This document shows, piece after piece, positions 7,650 through 15,555 of a stretch of 37,458 nt of DNA. Under the pieces are notes generated by a model, which ran no database searches, was not told the DNA's origin, and saw only the letters and a list, made by a program, of their open reading frames with translations. The stretch is from NCBI GenBank assembly GCA_038230415.1, contig JBBRNH010000055.1:1-37458 (forward strand), read 5' to 3'. Both the position numbers and the translations under genes were made by a program. Source of the DNA: JBBRNH01 sp038230415 (GTDB lineage Bacteria; Bacteroidota; Bacteroidia; Cytophagales; Spirosomataceae). Position 1 is the stretch's first letter, and each line of letters starts with the position of its first letter.

Positions 7650-8855
7650 ATGAAAAAACAAACCAAAGCCATTCGCACCCAAACCGCGAAAACCCAGTAC
7701 CGCGAACATTCTACGCCGTTGTTTCTGACATCGAGTTTTGCCTTCGAGAGTGCCGAACAGGGGCAGGCGTTGTTTGACGAAACCGAAGAAGGCAATATCT
7801 ATTCGCGCTTCTCGAACCCAAACGTGACCGAGTTTGTGGACAAAGTCTGTATGCTCGAAAACGCCGAAGACGGTATCGCCACCGGCACCGGCATGGCCGC
7901 CGTGTTTGCGAGCATGGCCGGGTTGCTCAAAGCCGGTGATCACCTTGTGGCGTGTCGGGCGTTGTTTGGGTCGGCGCATCAGATTATCACGCAGATTCTG
8001 AGCAAGTGGGGCATCACCTATACCTACGTGGATGCCACCGCCACCGAAGCCGAGTGGGACGCGGCCATTCAGTCTGATACCGGAACGCCAACCGCCCGGA
8101 TGGTGTATCTCGAAACGCCATCAAACCCCGGTCTCGAACTCGTTGATCTGGAAATGCTGGCCCGGCTGAAAGCCAAACACGGCTTTATTTTGAACGTGGA
8201 CAACTGCTTCGCCACGCCGATTCTGCAAACACCGCTTGATTTCGGGGCCGATCTGTCTATTCACTCGGCCACCAAATTTATGGACGGACAGGGCCGGGTG
8301 TTAGGCGGTATTGTGGTGGGCCGCGCCGACCTGATTGCCCCGATTCGATTTTTTGCCCGGCACACCGGCCCGTCGCTGTCGCCGTTTAATGCCTGGGTGC
8401 TGTCGAAAAGTTTAGAGACGCTCGAACTCAGGATGGAGAAGCATTGCCAGAACGCCCTCGCCTTAGCCGAAGCCCTGGAGAAGCATCCCGATGTGCAGCG
8501 GGTGCTGTATCCGTTCCTGCCCTCGCACCCGCAGTATGAATTAGCTAAAAAGCAGATGTCGGCGGGCGGGGCCATCGTAACGCTCGAACTCGAAGGCGGT
8601 TTTGAGCGGGTGAAGGCATTTTTTGACGCGCTGCAAATCGCGACCCTATCGTCAAACCTTGGCGACACCCGCACGATTGTGACCAACCCCAACACGACTA
8701 CCCACGCCAAACTGAAGCCTGATGAAAAAGCGGCTTTGGGCATCACGCCCGGCCTGATTCGGATTTCGGTCGGGCTGGAAGCCATTTCTGATTTAATTGC
8801 TGATTTTGAGCAGGCCGTCACCGTTAGTGCGGAGGTGTTGCATGAACTGGCTTAG
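7650..8855 (+). CDS. metZ: O-succinylhomoserine sulfhydrylase (trans-sulfuration PLP enzyme)
   Basis: A 401-residue Cys/Met-metabolism PLP enzyme that should join sulfide to O-succinyl- or O-acetyl-homoserine to give homocysteine for methionine synthesis. The fold-type I signature is present: the substrate-site segment EGNIYSRFSNPNV, the cofactor Asp in NVDNCFATP, and the Schiff-base lysine in SATKFMDG (K209). The family also contains cystathionine gamma-synthase and gamma-lyase, which differ by few residues. Wording near the lysine (DGQGRVLGG) and the sulfate-assimilation context favour MetZ. It is preceded by a heptad-repeat hairpin and followed after 27 bp by the Gfo/Idh/MocA gene, so it probably belongs to one long operon. 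Confidence 0.88.
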   Translation: MKKQTKAIRTQTAKTQYREHSTPLFLTSSFAFESAEQGQALFDETEEGNIYSRFSNPNVTEFVDKVCMLENAEDGIATGTGMAAVFASMAGLLKAGDHLVACRALFGSAHQIITQILSKWGITYTYVDATATEAEWDAAIQSDTGTPTARMVYLETPSNPGLELVDLEMLARLKAKHGFILNVDNCFATPILQTPLDFGADLSIHSATKFMDGQGRVLGGIVVGRADLIAPIRFFARHTGPSLSPFNAWVLSKSLETLELRMEKHCQNALALAEALEKHPDVQRVLYPFLPSHPQYELAKKQMSAGGAIVTLELEGGFERVKAFFDALQIATLSSNLGDTRTIVTNPNTTTHAKLKPDEKAALGITPGLIRISVGLEAISDLIADFEQAVTVSAEVLHELA

Positions 8856-8882
8856 TCCTACAAATTCCTGACCCTAAACTAT

Positions 8883-9986
8883 ATGAACCTCCGCCTTCCA
8901 TTTTTCGCCCTCCTTTTGCTCTTGGCTCACCTTGCCACGGCGCAGCCTATCCCGGTCAAACCCCTGCGCGTGGGCGTGGTGGGGCTGGTTCATTCGCACG
9001 TGCATCAGATTCTGGGTATGAAAAACCGGCCCGATTTCGAGATTGTGGGCATCGCCGAACCCAACCGCGAACTGGCCGAACGGTTTGCCAAACAGTATGG
9101 CTTTTCGATGACGCTGGTCTATCCCAGCACCGAGGCTATGCTCGACAAGACCAAGCCCGAAGCCGTTACCGATTTCAGCCGCATTATTGACCACCTCGCT
9201 ACCGTAAAACTCTGCGCCCCGCGCCAGATTCACGTTATGGTCGAAAAGCCGCTGGCCGTCAGTCTCGACCACGCCCGGCAGATGGAAAGCCTCGCCAAAA
9301 AGCACAACATCTACCTGTTCACCAACTACGAAACCACCTGGTATGGCAGCAACCACAACGCCTACAAGCGCGTTGTGACGGATAAAACCATCGGCGACAT
9401 CCGCAAGATTGTGGTGCATGACGGCCACGAGGGGCCGAAAGAAATTGGTGTGCAACCGGAGTTTTTAAGCTGGCTCACCGACCCGGTTGAGAACGGCGCG
9501 GGCGCTTTGTTTGACTTCGGCTGCTACGGGGCCGACCTCAGCACGTGGCTCATGCAGGGCCAACGGCCAACATCAGTCCTGGCCGTGACCCAGCAAATCA
9601 AACCCGACATCTACCCAAAAGTGGACGACGAAGCCACGATTATCCTGACCTATCCCAAAGCGCAGGCCATCATTCAAGCCTCGTGGAACTGGCCGTTTGC
9701 CCGCAAAGACATGGAGATTTACGGACAAACCGGCTACGTCTTTGCACTCGATGGGCGGGCAATGCGCGTCCGGCTCAAAGGCGAAAAGACTATGCAAATC
9801 ACCGACGCTAAACCCGATGAAGCACCCGCCACTGAGCCGTTCAGCTACTTCGCCCGGATCATCCGGGGTGAGATTAAGGCGGTTGACGGCCTGACCTCCC
9901 TGCCGACGAACATGATTGTAATGGAAATTTTAGACGCGGCCCGGCAGTCGGCCAAAACCGGCAAAGCGGTTGTTTTAAAACAATGA
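8883..9986 (+). CDS. Exported Gfo/Idh/MocA family oxidoreductase
   Basis: A 367-residue protein with an N-terminal Sec-type signal peptide (MNLRLPFFALLLLLAHLATA), followed by a Rossmann NAD(P)-binding domain beginning RVGVVGLVHSHV and the family motif VEKPLAV, whose lysine is the usual catalytic residue. The C-terminal half is the substrate-binding alpha/beta domain. Family members oxidise sugars and inositols with NAD(P), or act in sugar-derivative metabolism. Here the gene sits inside the sulfate assimilation operon: 27 bp after metZ, with its stop overlapping the cysH start (ATGA). Its substrate is not evident. A link to sulfur metabolism rests only on gene order. The exported location is odd for an enzyme using a soluble dinucleotide, although tightly bound cofactor is known in the family. 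Confidence 0.82.
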   Translation: MNLRLPFFALLLLLAHLATAQPIPVKPLRVGVVGLVHSHVHQILGMKNRPDFEIVGIAEPNRELAERFAKQYGFSMTLVYPSTEAMLDKTKPEAVTDFSRIIDHLATVKLCAPRQIHVMVEKPLAVSLDHARQMESLAKKHNIYLFTNYETTWYGSNHNAYKRVVTDKTIGDIRKIVVHDGHEGPKEIGVQPEFLSWLTDPVENGAGALFDFGCYGADLSTWLMQGQRPTSVLAVTQQIKPDIYPKVDDEATIILTYPKAQAIIQASWNWPFARKDMEIYGQTGYVFALDGRAMRVRLKGEKTMQITDAKPDEAPATEPFSYFARIIRGEIKAVDGLTSLPTNMIVMEILDAARQSAKTGKAVVLKQ

Positions 9987-10708
9987 CACAGACACTGGCA
10001 GAACCCGTCCCGTTCACCACCGAAGCCCTCGCCGAACAACTCGCGGGCCTGACCGAAGTAGAAGCTCTGAAAACGCTGGCCGACCTGTTTCCAGGTCAGG
10101 TGGTGTTTTCGACATCGCTGGGCTACGAAGATCAGGTTATTACCGACCTCATTGCCCGGCATCAGATTCCGATCAAGATTTTTACGCTCGATACGGGCCG
10201 GATGTTTCCCGAAACGTACTCGGTCTGGAACAAAACCCGCACCCGGTACGGCATCGAAATCGAAGCCTATTTCCCAAAGCCCGAAGCCGTAGAAATCCTG
10301 ATGAGCCAAAAAGGGCCGTACAGTTTTTATGATTCGGTCGAAAATCGCAAGGAATGTTGCGGCATTCGCAAAGTGGAGCCGCTACGCCGGGCATTGGCGG
10401 GTCAGAAAATCTGGATCACGGGCATCCGCGCCGAACAATCGCAGAACCGCCACGAAATGAGTCAGTTAGAGCGGGACGACACGCACCAACTCATCAAGTT
10501 TCATCCGTTGCTGCACTGGTCGTTTGAAGCGGTAAAGCAGCACGTGAACGAAAACAACGTACCCTACAATCCGCTCCACGACCGGGGTTTTGTGAGCATC
10601 GGTTGCCAGCCCTGCACCCGCGCCATTCAGCCCGGCGAAGACTTCAGGGCGGGCCGCTGGTGGTGGGAAGGCGACGATAAAAAAGAGTGTGGATTGCATG
10701 AGAAATAG
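9983..10708 (+). CDS. cysH: Phosphoadenylyl/adenylyl-sulfate reductase, iron-sulfur type
   Basis: A 241-residue reductase that converts activated sulfate (APS or PAPS) to sulfite using thioredoxin. It belongs to the CysH family: nucleotide-binding FSTSLGYEDQV, then RHEMSQLERDD, and the C-terminal ECGLH with the catalytic Cys at 236. It also has the paired cysteines ECCG (C125, C126) and CQPC (C208, C211) that ligate a [4Fe-4S] cluster. That cluster marks the assimilatory APS-reductase branch. This agrees with the absence of a CysC APS kinase from the cluster and suggests APS is used directly. The start overlaps the stop of the upstream oxidoreductase gene by 4 bases. A heptad-repeat hairpin begins immediately after the stop. 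Confidence 0.93.
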   Translation: MTQTLAEPVPFTTEALAEQLAGLTEVEALKTLADLFPGQVVFSTSLGYEDQVITDLIARHQIPIKIFTLDTGRMFPETYSVWNKTRTRYGIEIEAYFPKPEAVEILMSQKGPYSFYDSVENRKECCGIRKVEPLRRALAGQKIWITGIRAEQSQNRHEMSQLERDDTHQLIKFHPLLHWSFEAVKQHVNENNVPYNPLHDRGFVSIGCQPCTRAIQPGEDFRAGRWWWEGDDKKECGLHEK

Positions 10709-10776
10709 TCGTTTAAGGTTAAAGGTCTAACGTTTAATGTGTTTGCCTTAGACCTTTAACCTTTAACGTTAAACGA
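10709..10776. repeat. Heptad-built inverted repeat in the cysH-cysD spacer
   Basis: The element begins at the base after the cysH stop. Left heptads occupy 10710-10737 and right heptads 10748-10775, four each. A perfect 14-bp stem pairs 10717-10730 with 10748-10761 (TTAGACC and TTTAACC units). With one extra right-hand heptad (10762-10768) looped out, the stem extends by 8 bp (10709-10716 with 10769-10776). It ends 7 bp before the cysD start. Function unknown. Confidence 0.8.
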
Positions 10777-10783
10777 TATAAAC

Positions 10784-11680
10784 TTGGATTATTTAGACCA
10801 ACTCGAATCGGAAGCGATTCATATTCTGCGCGAAGTGGCGGGGCAGTTTGAGCGGCCCGCGTTGCTGTTTTCGGGTGGTAAAGACTCCATTACGCTCGTT
10901 CATTTAGCTCTGAAAGCCTTCCGGCCCGGTAAATTTCCGTTTCCGTTGGTACATATCGATACCGGCCACAATTTTCAGGAAGCCCTCTATTTTCGGGATA
11001 ACCTCGCCACGAGGCTGGGCGAACGGCTCGTGGTGCGGTATGTAGAAGACACGATTCGGACTAAAAAACTCAAAGAACCAACGGGCCGAAACGCCACCCG
11101 AAACGGCCTGCAAACGTTCACATTACTCGACACGATTGAGGAGTTTGAATTCGATGCCTGCATCGGTGGGGCGCGTCGCGACGAAGAGAAAGCGCGGGCC
11201 AAAGAACGGGTGTTTTCGGTGCGCGACGAATTTGGCGGCTGGGACCCCAAACGCCAACGCCCCGAACTCTGGAATCTCTACAACGGCAAAATCAGCAAGG
11301 GCGAAAACGTGCGCGTGTTCCCGATCTCGAACTGGACCGAACTCGATGTCTGGAACTACATCCGGCGCGAAAACATTGCCCTGCCCGAACTCTATTTTGC
11401 CCACGACCGCGAACTGCTGCTGCGCGACGGCAAACTGATGGCGACCGCCGGGGGCGTTATCAAACCCGAAGCCGACGACGAATTAGTCACGCGCCGGGTT
11501 CGGTTCCGCACCGTTGGCGACATTTCCTGCACGGCAGCATCGGAGTCGGAAGCCGACACGCTCGACGACGTAATTGCTGAAATTCAGGCCACCCGCATCT
11601 CTGAACGGGGCGAAACCCGCATGGACGACCAACTCAGCGAAGCAGCCATGGAAGACCGTAAAAAGGGGGGATATTTTTGA
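10784..11680 (+). CDS. cysD: Sulfate adenylyltransferase subunit 2
   Basis: A 298-residue ATP sulfurylase catalytic subunit of the PP-loop family that forms adenylyl-sulfate from ATP and sulfate, coupled to GTP hydrolysis by CysN. The PP-loop SGGKDS is at residues 30-35 in ALLFSGGKDSITLVHLALKA. Further family wording is GGARRDEEKARAKER and the C-terminal KKGGYF. The start is TTG: no ATG lies between this point and an in-frame stop at 10757-10759, and translation from the TTG gives the usual N-terminus DYLDQLESEAI. The start lies 7 bp after a heptad-repeat hairpin. cysN follows after 10 bp. Confidence 0.95.
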   Translation: MDYLDQLESEAIHILREVAGQFERPALLFSGGKDSITLVHLALKAFRPGKFPFPLVHIDTGHNFQEALYFRDNLATRLGERLVVRYVEDTIRTKKLKEPTGRNATRNGLQTFTLLDTIEEFEFDACIGGARRDEEKARAKERVFSVRDEFGGWDPKRQRPELWNLYNGKISKGENVRVFPISNWTELDVWNYIRRENIALPELYFAHDRELLLRDGKLMATAGGVIKPEADDELVTRRVRFRTVGDISCTAASESEADTLDDVIAEIQATRISERGETRMDDQLSEAAMEDRKKGGYF

Positions 11681-11690
11681 TTGATAAGAC

Positions 11691-12998
11691 ATGGACTTAC
11701 TCCGATTCACTACCTGCGGCTCCGTTGACGACGGCAAAAGTACCCTCATCGGGCGGCTGCTCTACGATTCTAAATCTATCCTGGCCGACCAACTCGAAGC
11801 CGTTGAACGCGCCACTAAAACCCGCAACGACAGCACCGGCACCAACGCCCCCGTTGATTTGGCACTCCTCACCGATGGCCTGCGCTCCGAACGCGAGCAG
11901 GGCATCACGATTGACGTGGCCTATCGGTATTTTCAGACCCCGGCCCGCAAGTTTATCATTGTGGATGCGCCGGGCCACATTCAGTACACCCGCAACATGG
12001 TTACGGGTGCGTCGAACTGCGCGTTGGCTATTGTGCTGGTTGATGCCCGGCACGGCGTGGTGGAGCAAACCCGGCGGCACTCGCTGATTGTGAGCTTATT
12101 AGGGATTCAGCATATTGTGGTGGCAGTGAATAAAATGGATTTGATGGCGTATTCGCAGGACGTATTTTCGGACATCTGTATTCAGTATAATGAACTCGCC
12201 AAAACGCTCGATCTCCCCAATATCACCTACATCCCGATGTCGGCCCTGAACGGCGATAACGTCGTGGATCGCTCGGCTAACATGACCTGGTACGGTGGCC
12301 CGACGCTGCTACATCACCTCGAAACGGTTGGTAGCAACACCGACAACCCTGCCAGTGACGCTGTCGGCAGGATTGCCAGAACTACGGGCCGCTTCCCGGA
12401 AGGACGCTTCCCGGTACAGTACGTGATTCGGCCCCAAACCGCCGAATTGCCCGATTACCGGGGCTACGCCGGGCGCATCGAAAGCGGCACATTTCGGACG
12501 GGTGATGCAGTTACGGTGTTGCCTTCGGGCGAAACCTCAACCATCGAACGCATCGAGTTTTTTGAGCAGCCATTGCCTGAAGCCGGAGCCGGACAGTCGG
12601 TGATTTTGCACCTCGCCGATGATGTGGATATCAGCCGGGGCGATTTGATTGTGAGCGCGACGAACCCGCCGATACTCTCCCAAAACCTCGACGGGATGCT
12701 CTGCTGGATGGACAGCAAGCCGCTGGCTGTTGGCAGTAAATACCTGTTGCAACACGGCACGGCCCGCGTTCGGTGCGTGGTGCGGGAGATTCCGTATCGG
12801 CTTGACATCGAGACCTACGACCGCATTGCTAACCCCGACGACCTGAAACTGAACGATATGGCCCGCGTGGTGCTGAAAACTGCCCGGCCCGTTGCGTTTG
12901 ACCCGTATCAGAAAAACCGCAGCAACGGTGCGGCTATTTTGATTGACGAAACGAGCCACGTTACGGTCGGTGCCGTGATGCTGACGGGGGCGGTGTAG
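11691..12998 (+). CDS. cysN: Sulfate adenylyltransferase subunit 1 (GTPase)
   Basis: A 435-residue EF-Tu-like GTPase that drives ATP sulfurylase by GTP hydrolysis. The G motifs are GSVDDGKST, DAPGH and NKMDL, followed by beta-barrel domains with FPVQYVIRPQ. No CysC kinase domain is fused at the C-terminus. Compared with usual CysN proteins there seem to be extra residues between the end of the G domain (HHLETV) and RFPVQ. The inserted stretch NPASDAVGRIARTTGRFPE is encoded by a palindrome (12348-12371) and a short direct repeat (12390-12399 and 12405-12414). It is last in the sulfur operon; no terminator hairpin is obvious in the 240 bp that follow. Confidence 0.95.
   Translation: MDLLRFTTCGSVDDGKSTLIGRLLYDSKSILADQLEAVERATKTRNDSTGTNAPVDLALLTDGLRSEREQGITIDVAYRYFQTPARKFIIVDAPGHIQYTRNMVTGASNCALAIVLVDARHGVVEQTRRHSLIVSLLGIQHIVVAVNKMDLMAYSQDVFSDICIQYNELAKTLDLPNITYIPMSALNGDNVVDRSANMTWYGGPTLLHHLETVGSNTDNPASDAVGRIARTTGRFPEGRFPVQYVIRPQTAELPDYRGYAGRIESGTFRTGDAVTVLPSGETSTIERIEFFEQPLPEAGAGQSVILHLADDVDISRGDLIVSATNPPILSQNLDGMLCWMDSKPLAVGSKYLLQHGTARVRCVVREIPYRLDIETYDRIANPDDLKLNDMARVVLKTARPVAFDPYQKNRSNGAAILIDETSHVTVGAVMLTGAV
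12348..12414. repeat. Palindromic in-frame insertion inside cysN
   Basis: CCTGCC (12348-12353) pairs with GGCAGG (12366-12371), and inside it GAC pairs with GTC across a 3-nt bulge, giving a short hairpin in coding DNA. Directly after it, CGCTTCCCGG occurs at 12390-12399 and again at 12405-12414, coding GRFP twice. The arrangement looks like a small palindromic element inserted in frame with a local duplication. Confidence 0.45.
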
Positions 12999-13042
12999 GT
13001 AATGGCAAGTTTTGTTATATGTGAATTAATGGCCTGTTTAAG

Positions 13043-13072
13043 TTGCTCTAATCAGTTAAGTTGCTAATTTTG
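13043..13072 (+). promoter_or_regulatory. Candidate promoter for the fic gene
   Basis: TAATTTTG (13065-13072) matches the Bacteroidota -7 box TAnnTTTG, with TTG at 13043-13045 and a 19-bp spacer, the usual distance. The decamer TTAAGTTGCT occurs twice here (13038-13047 and 13056-13065). The site lies about 170 bp before the fic start. Confidence 0.4.
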
Positions 13073-13095
13073 AGCATCTAACTTTTTCACCTTTA

Positions 13096-13235
13096 TGTCG
13101 AAATTGTTGATTGTTTTCGACACGAACGCGAATTGATGTTGATTACCTTAACATGAAATACGGGTAAAGTTGAATAGTCGCAGGGTTTTCGACAAGAAAT
13201 ACCGTTATTGTCGAGAAAGTACGTTTATTTCGACA
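13096..13235. promoter_or_regulatory. Array of five TCGACA/TGTCGA motifs upstream of fic
   Basis: The octamer TTTCGACA or its complement occurs at 13096-13103 (inverted), 13115-13122, 13187-13194 and 13228-13235, with a shorter inverted TTGTCGA at 13208-13214. The first two form a perfect 8-bp inverted repeat with an 11-bp gap. The third and fourth form a 7-bp inverted repeat with a 12-bp gap. The last copy ends 5 bp before the fic ATG. The layout is that of a multi-site operator, possibly for autoregulation. Confidence 0.5.
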
Positions 13236-13240
13236 ATTCA

Positions 13241-14329
13241 ATGGTGTATAATAAACTCCTGCCCTACAACAGCCTCCCGAATCTGCCGCCGACTATTGAC
13301 CTCTATCAGCCTGAAATCATGCGTCCGTTGGCTGCGGCAGCCCGGTATTTAGGCGAACTAAAAGGGCTTTGTGCTACCCTGCCCGATCCGTTGCTATTGC
13401 TCAATACGCTGGTGTTGCAGGAAAGCCGCGATAGTTCGGCCATCGAAAACATCGTTACCACGCAGGATGAACTGTATCGGGCATCGGTGGATGACGTATC
13501 GGGAAACTCATTTACCAAAGAAGTACTCAACTACCGACAAGCCACATACGCGGGTTTGGCGCGGATGCAATCGCAACATAATCTGATTGTTACCAACACA
13601 CTGATTGAGATTGTGCAGACCATTAAGCGCAATCAGTCGGCCATTCGGCAAGTACCCGGCACCAGCCTTCGTAATGCATCCACCGGCGATGTGATGTACA
13701 CCCCGCCTTGTTGTGATGATGTTATCCGGCAAAAACTGGCGGCTTTGGAACGATTTATAAACCAAGATGACCCCGACGGGCCAGACCCGCTTATCAAACT
13801 GGCCCTGATTCATTATCAGTTCGAAGCAATCCACCCGTTTCTGGATGGCAACGGACGCACGGGACGAATCTTGATTGGGCTTTATCTGGCCCAACAGCAA
13901 CTATTACCGCAGCCCGTTTTGTATTTGAGCCGGTACATAAATCTTAACCGAACCGAGTATTACCGGCTTCTGCGGCAGGTTACGGAACAGGAATCCTGGA
14001 CAGAGTGGATTGTGTATATGCTGACCGGAATTGCTCAGACAGCCCAATTAACGATGTCTAAGATTCGCCGAATCTTAACTCTGATGGACCAAATCGAGCC
14101 GGAAATGCGTCAGGTCTTGAAAACGTCATATGATTCCAACTTACTTCGGTTGATGTTTGTCCAGCCTTATCTGAAAACAGATTTTTTGGTACGACAAAAT
14201 CTGGGCCATCGGCAAACAGCCGCCGTTTACCTGAAAAAGTTAGGCGAGGCCCGCATTTTAACGCCTAACCCGATTGGCCGGACGACCTACTACGTGAACC
14301 AACGATTGATTGATTTGTTGGCCGATTAA
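13241..14329 (+). CDS. Fic family protein (AMP-transferase) with C-terminal winged helix
   Basis: A 362-residue class II Fic protein. The complete catalytic motif HPFLDGNGRTGR starts at H198, so transfer of AMP from ATP to a hydroxyl side chain of a target protein is expected. An inhibitory helix motif (S/T)xxxE(G/N) is visible as SSAIEN, residues 65-70, in which E69 would block ATP gamma-phosphate binding. The C-terminal segment (about 300-360) looks like a winged helix (QNLGHRQTAAVYLKKLGEA) and may bind DNA. I chose the ATG at 13241 because it yields the common family start MVYNKLLPYN; a TTG at 13208 would add 11 residues and overlap the motif array. Target protein unknown. Upstream sites could allow autoregulation through the winged helix. 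Confidence 0.9.
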   Translation: MVYNKLLPYNSLPNLPPTIDLYQPEIMRPLAAAARYLGELKGLCATLPDPLLLLNTLVLQESRDSSAIENIVTTQDELYRASVDDVSGNSFTKEVLNYRQATYAGLARMQSQHNLIVTNTLIEIVQTIKRNQSAIRQVPGTSLRNASTGDVMYTPPCCDDVIRQKLAALERFINQDDPDGPDPLIKLALIHYQFEAIHPFLDGNGRTGRILIGLYLAQQQLLPQPVLYLSRYINLNRTEYYRLLRQVTEQESWTEWIVYMLTGIAQTAQLTMSKIRRILTLMDQIEPEMRQVLKTSYDSNLLRLMFVQPYLKTDFLVRQNLGHRQTAAVYLKKLGEARILTPNPIGRTTYYVNQRLIDLLAD

Positions 14330-14336
14330 GGCTCAC

Positions 14337-15173
14337 TCAGACCCGCTTGGCTTCTTCCCAAAACACATCCATCTCGGCTAAGGTCATATCTGCCAGCGTT
14401 TTACCTAATTCTCTGGCGCGGTCTTCGATGTACTGAAACCGCTTGATGAATTTTTTGTTGGTACGTTCCAGCGCCGTTTCTGGGTTGATGTCCATAAACC
14501 GGGCGTAGTTGACGAGCGAAAACAGCAGGTCGCCAAATTCGGCTTCGGCGCGTTTGGGGTCAGTGGCTACGTTTGATTCGGCATCAAACTCAGCCCGAAA
14601 TTCCTGCATTTCTTCTTCCACTTTTTCCCAGACCTGCCGTTTTTCTTCCCAGTCGAAACCCGCGCCCCGCGCTTTCTCCTGCACGCGCATGGCCTTCACC
14701 AACGCGGGCAGTGACTGCGGCACCCCGCCCAGCACCGACCGATTGCCTTCTTTGAGTTTCAGGGCCTCCCAGTTTGCCTTCACTTTTTCTTCGGTATCAG
14801 CCACGACTTTTTGGCCCGACGCATCGGCGTAAATATGCGGATGGCGGCTGATAAGTTTGTCGCAAATACCGTTCAGCACGTCGGCCACATCAAAATGGTT
14901 TGGCGAATCGGCGGGCTGTTCTGACGCGATTTTGGCGTAGAAGACGTTATGAAGCATCAAATCGCCGAGTTCTTTGCGGACTTCGGGCAGGTTATTGTCC
15001 AAAATCGCGTCGGAGAGTTCGTAAGTTTCTTCGATGGTCAGGTGGCGCAGGCTGTCGAGGGTTTGTTTGCGATCCCAGGGGCATTGGTTGCGAAGTTCGT
15101 CCATGATGGTCAGCAGCCGGTCAAAAGCGGCCAACTGAACCTGTCGGCGCGGGGCCAATTCGGTAAAAATCAT
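14337..15173 (-). CDS. mazG: Nucleoside triphosphate pyrophosphohydrolase MazG
   Basis: A 278-residue all-alpha NTP pyrophosphohydrolase that hydrolyses (d)NTPs to monophosphates and pyrophosphate, cleansing nucleotide pools. Two MazG domains are present. The first shows CPWDRKQTLDSLRHLTIEE and KELGDLMLHNVFYAKI; the second shows KVEEEMQEF and AEFGDLLFSLVNYARF, giving the Glu and Asp residues that hold magnesium. Length and order match MazG of Gram-negative bacteria. It lies downstream of the CocE-like hydrolase gene. Before the 370-bp insertion described below, the hydrolase stop would have been only about 15 bp from the mazG start, so the pair was probably co-transcribed. Confidence 0.93.
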   Translation of the reverse strand: MIFTELAPRRQVQLAAFDRLLTIMDELRNQCPWDRKQTLDSLRHLTIEETYELSDAILDNNLPEVRKELGDLMLHNVFYAKIASEQPADSPNHFDVADVLNGICDKLISRHPHIYADASGQKVVADTEEKVKANWEALKLKEGNRSVLGGVPQSLPALVKAMRVQEKARGAGFDWEEKRQVWEKVEEEMQEFRAEFDAESNVATDPKRAEAEFGDLLFSLVNYARFMDINPETALERTNKKFIKRFQYIEDRARELGKTLADMTLAEMDVFWEEAKRV

Positions 15174-15185
15174 CGGGTTATGGTT

Positions 15186-15255
15186 GGTTTACTTTGTTAC
15201 CTGCACCTCCAGAGCCGAGTTGTCATAAACGCGGTGAGTGGCTTTCTGGAGGTCT
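15186..15255. repeat. 70-bp direct repeat, copy A
   Basis: Identical to 15556-15625 at 68 of 70 positions, offset exactly 370 bp. It encodes the last residues of the CocE-like hydrolase, including KATHRVYDNSALEVQV, and the stop codon. This copy is now fused to a foreign reading frame. Confidence 0.9.
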
Positions 15256-15401
15256 GATGATGTGGTTGTAGCGGCAAGTTTTGCCAGATTTTCTTCGCCA
15301 ACAATAGCAATTATCTGATTCATCTTTTGCTGAACGATTTCATTGGGCAACGTTTTACCCTCTCGGCAATGTGTCTTACTGATTTTTGCTGATTTCATCA
15401 T
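15189..15401 (-). pseudogene. Chimeric remnant: foreign small-gene N-terminus joined to hydrolase C-terminus
   Basis: The 70-residue frame begins MMKSAKISKTHCREGKTLPN and continues with about 50 residues of an unrecognised small protein. It then runs in frame into LQKATHRVYDNSALEVQVTK, a duplicate of the C-terminus of the neighbouring hydrolase. The join is at the edge of the 70-bp repeat (15255/15256). The start ATG overlaps the stop of the DUF6934-like fragment upstream in an ATGA arrangement, so the two were once a coupled gene pair. It may be translated, but its original C-terminus is lost. Confidence 0.65.
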
Positions 15402-15553
15402 TTTCTTAGGCGAATTGCATACGACAGATACGGTTGATTCGGTACGAATGGCTCGAAATTATCGTTTTGAAAACCAAGTACCTCCCAAACGTCATCAATC
15501 AATGATAAGTTTTGGGCAATCGCCACACGATATAGGCGAGTACGGGCTTCACT
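15398..15553 (-). pseudogene. DUF6934-like protein, C-terminal fragment
   Basis: On the minus strand about 51 codons are open from 15553 to the stop at 15398. They read SEARTRLYRVAIAQNLSL, then a segment with DDVWEVLGF and EPFVPNQPYLSYAIRLRK. This matches my memory of the end of DUF6934 proteins, which are common in Cytophagales and carry an ARTRLYR motif. The N-terminal two thirds and the start are missing because the hydrolase end (repeat copy B) abuts it. Identification is from memory and moderately sure. Confidence 0.55.
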
Positions 15554-15555
15554 TG

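Noticed and set aside
13208..13240. TTG start giving an 11-residue longer Fic protein
   Set aside because: It overlaps the motif array and the ATG at 13241 gives the usual family N-terminus.
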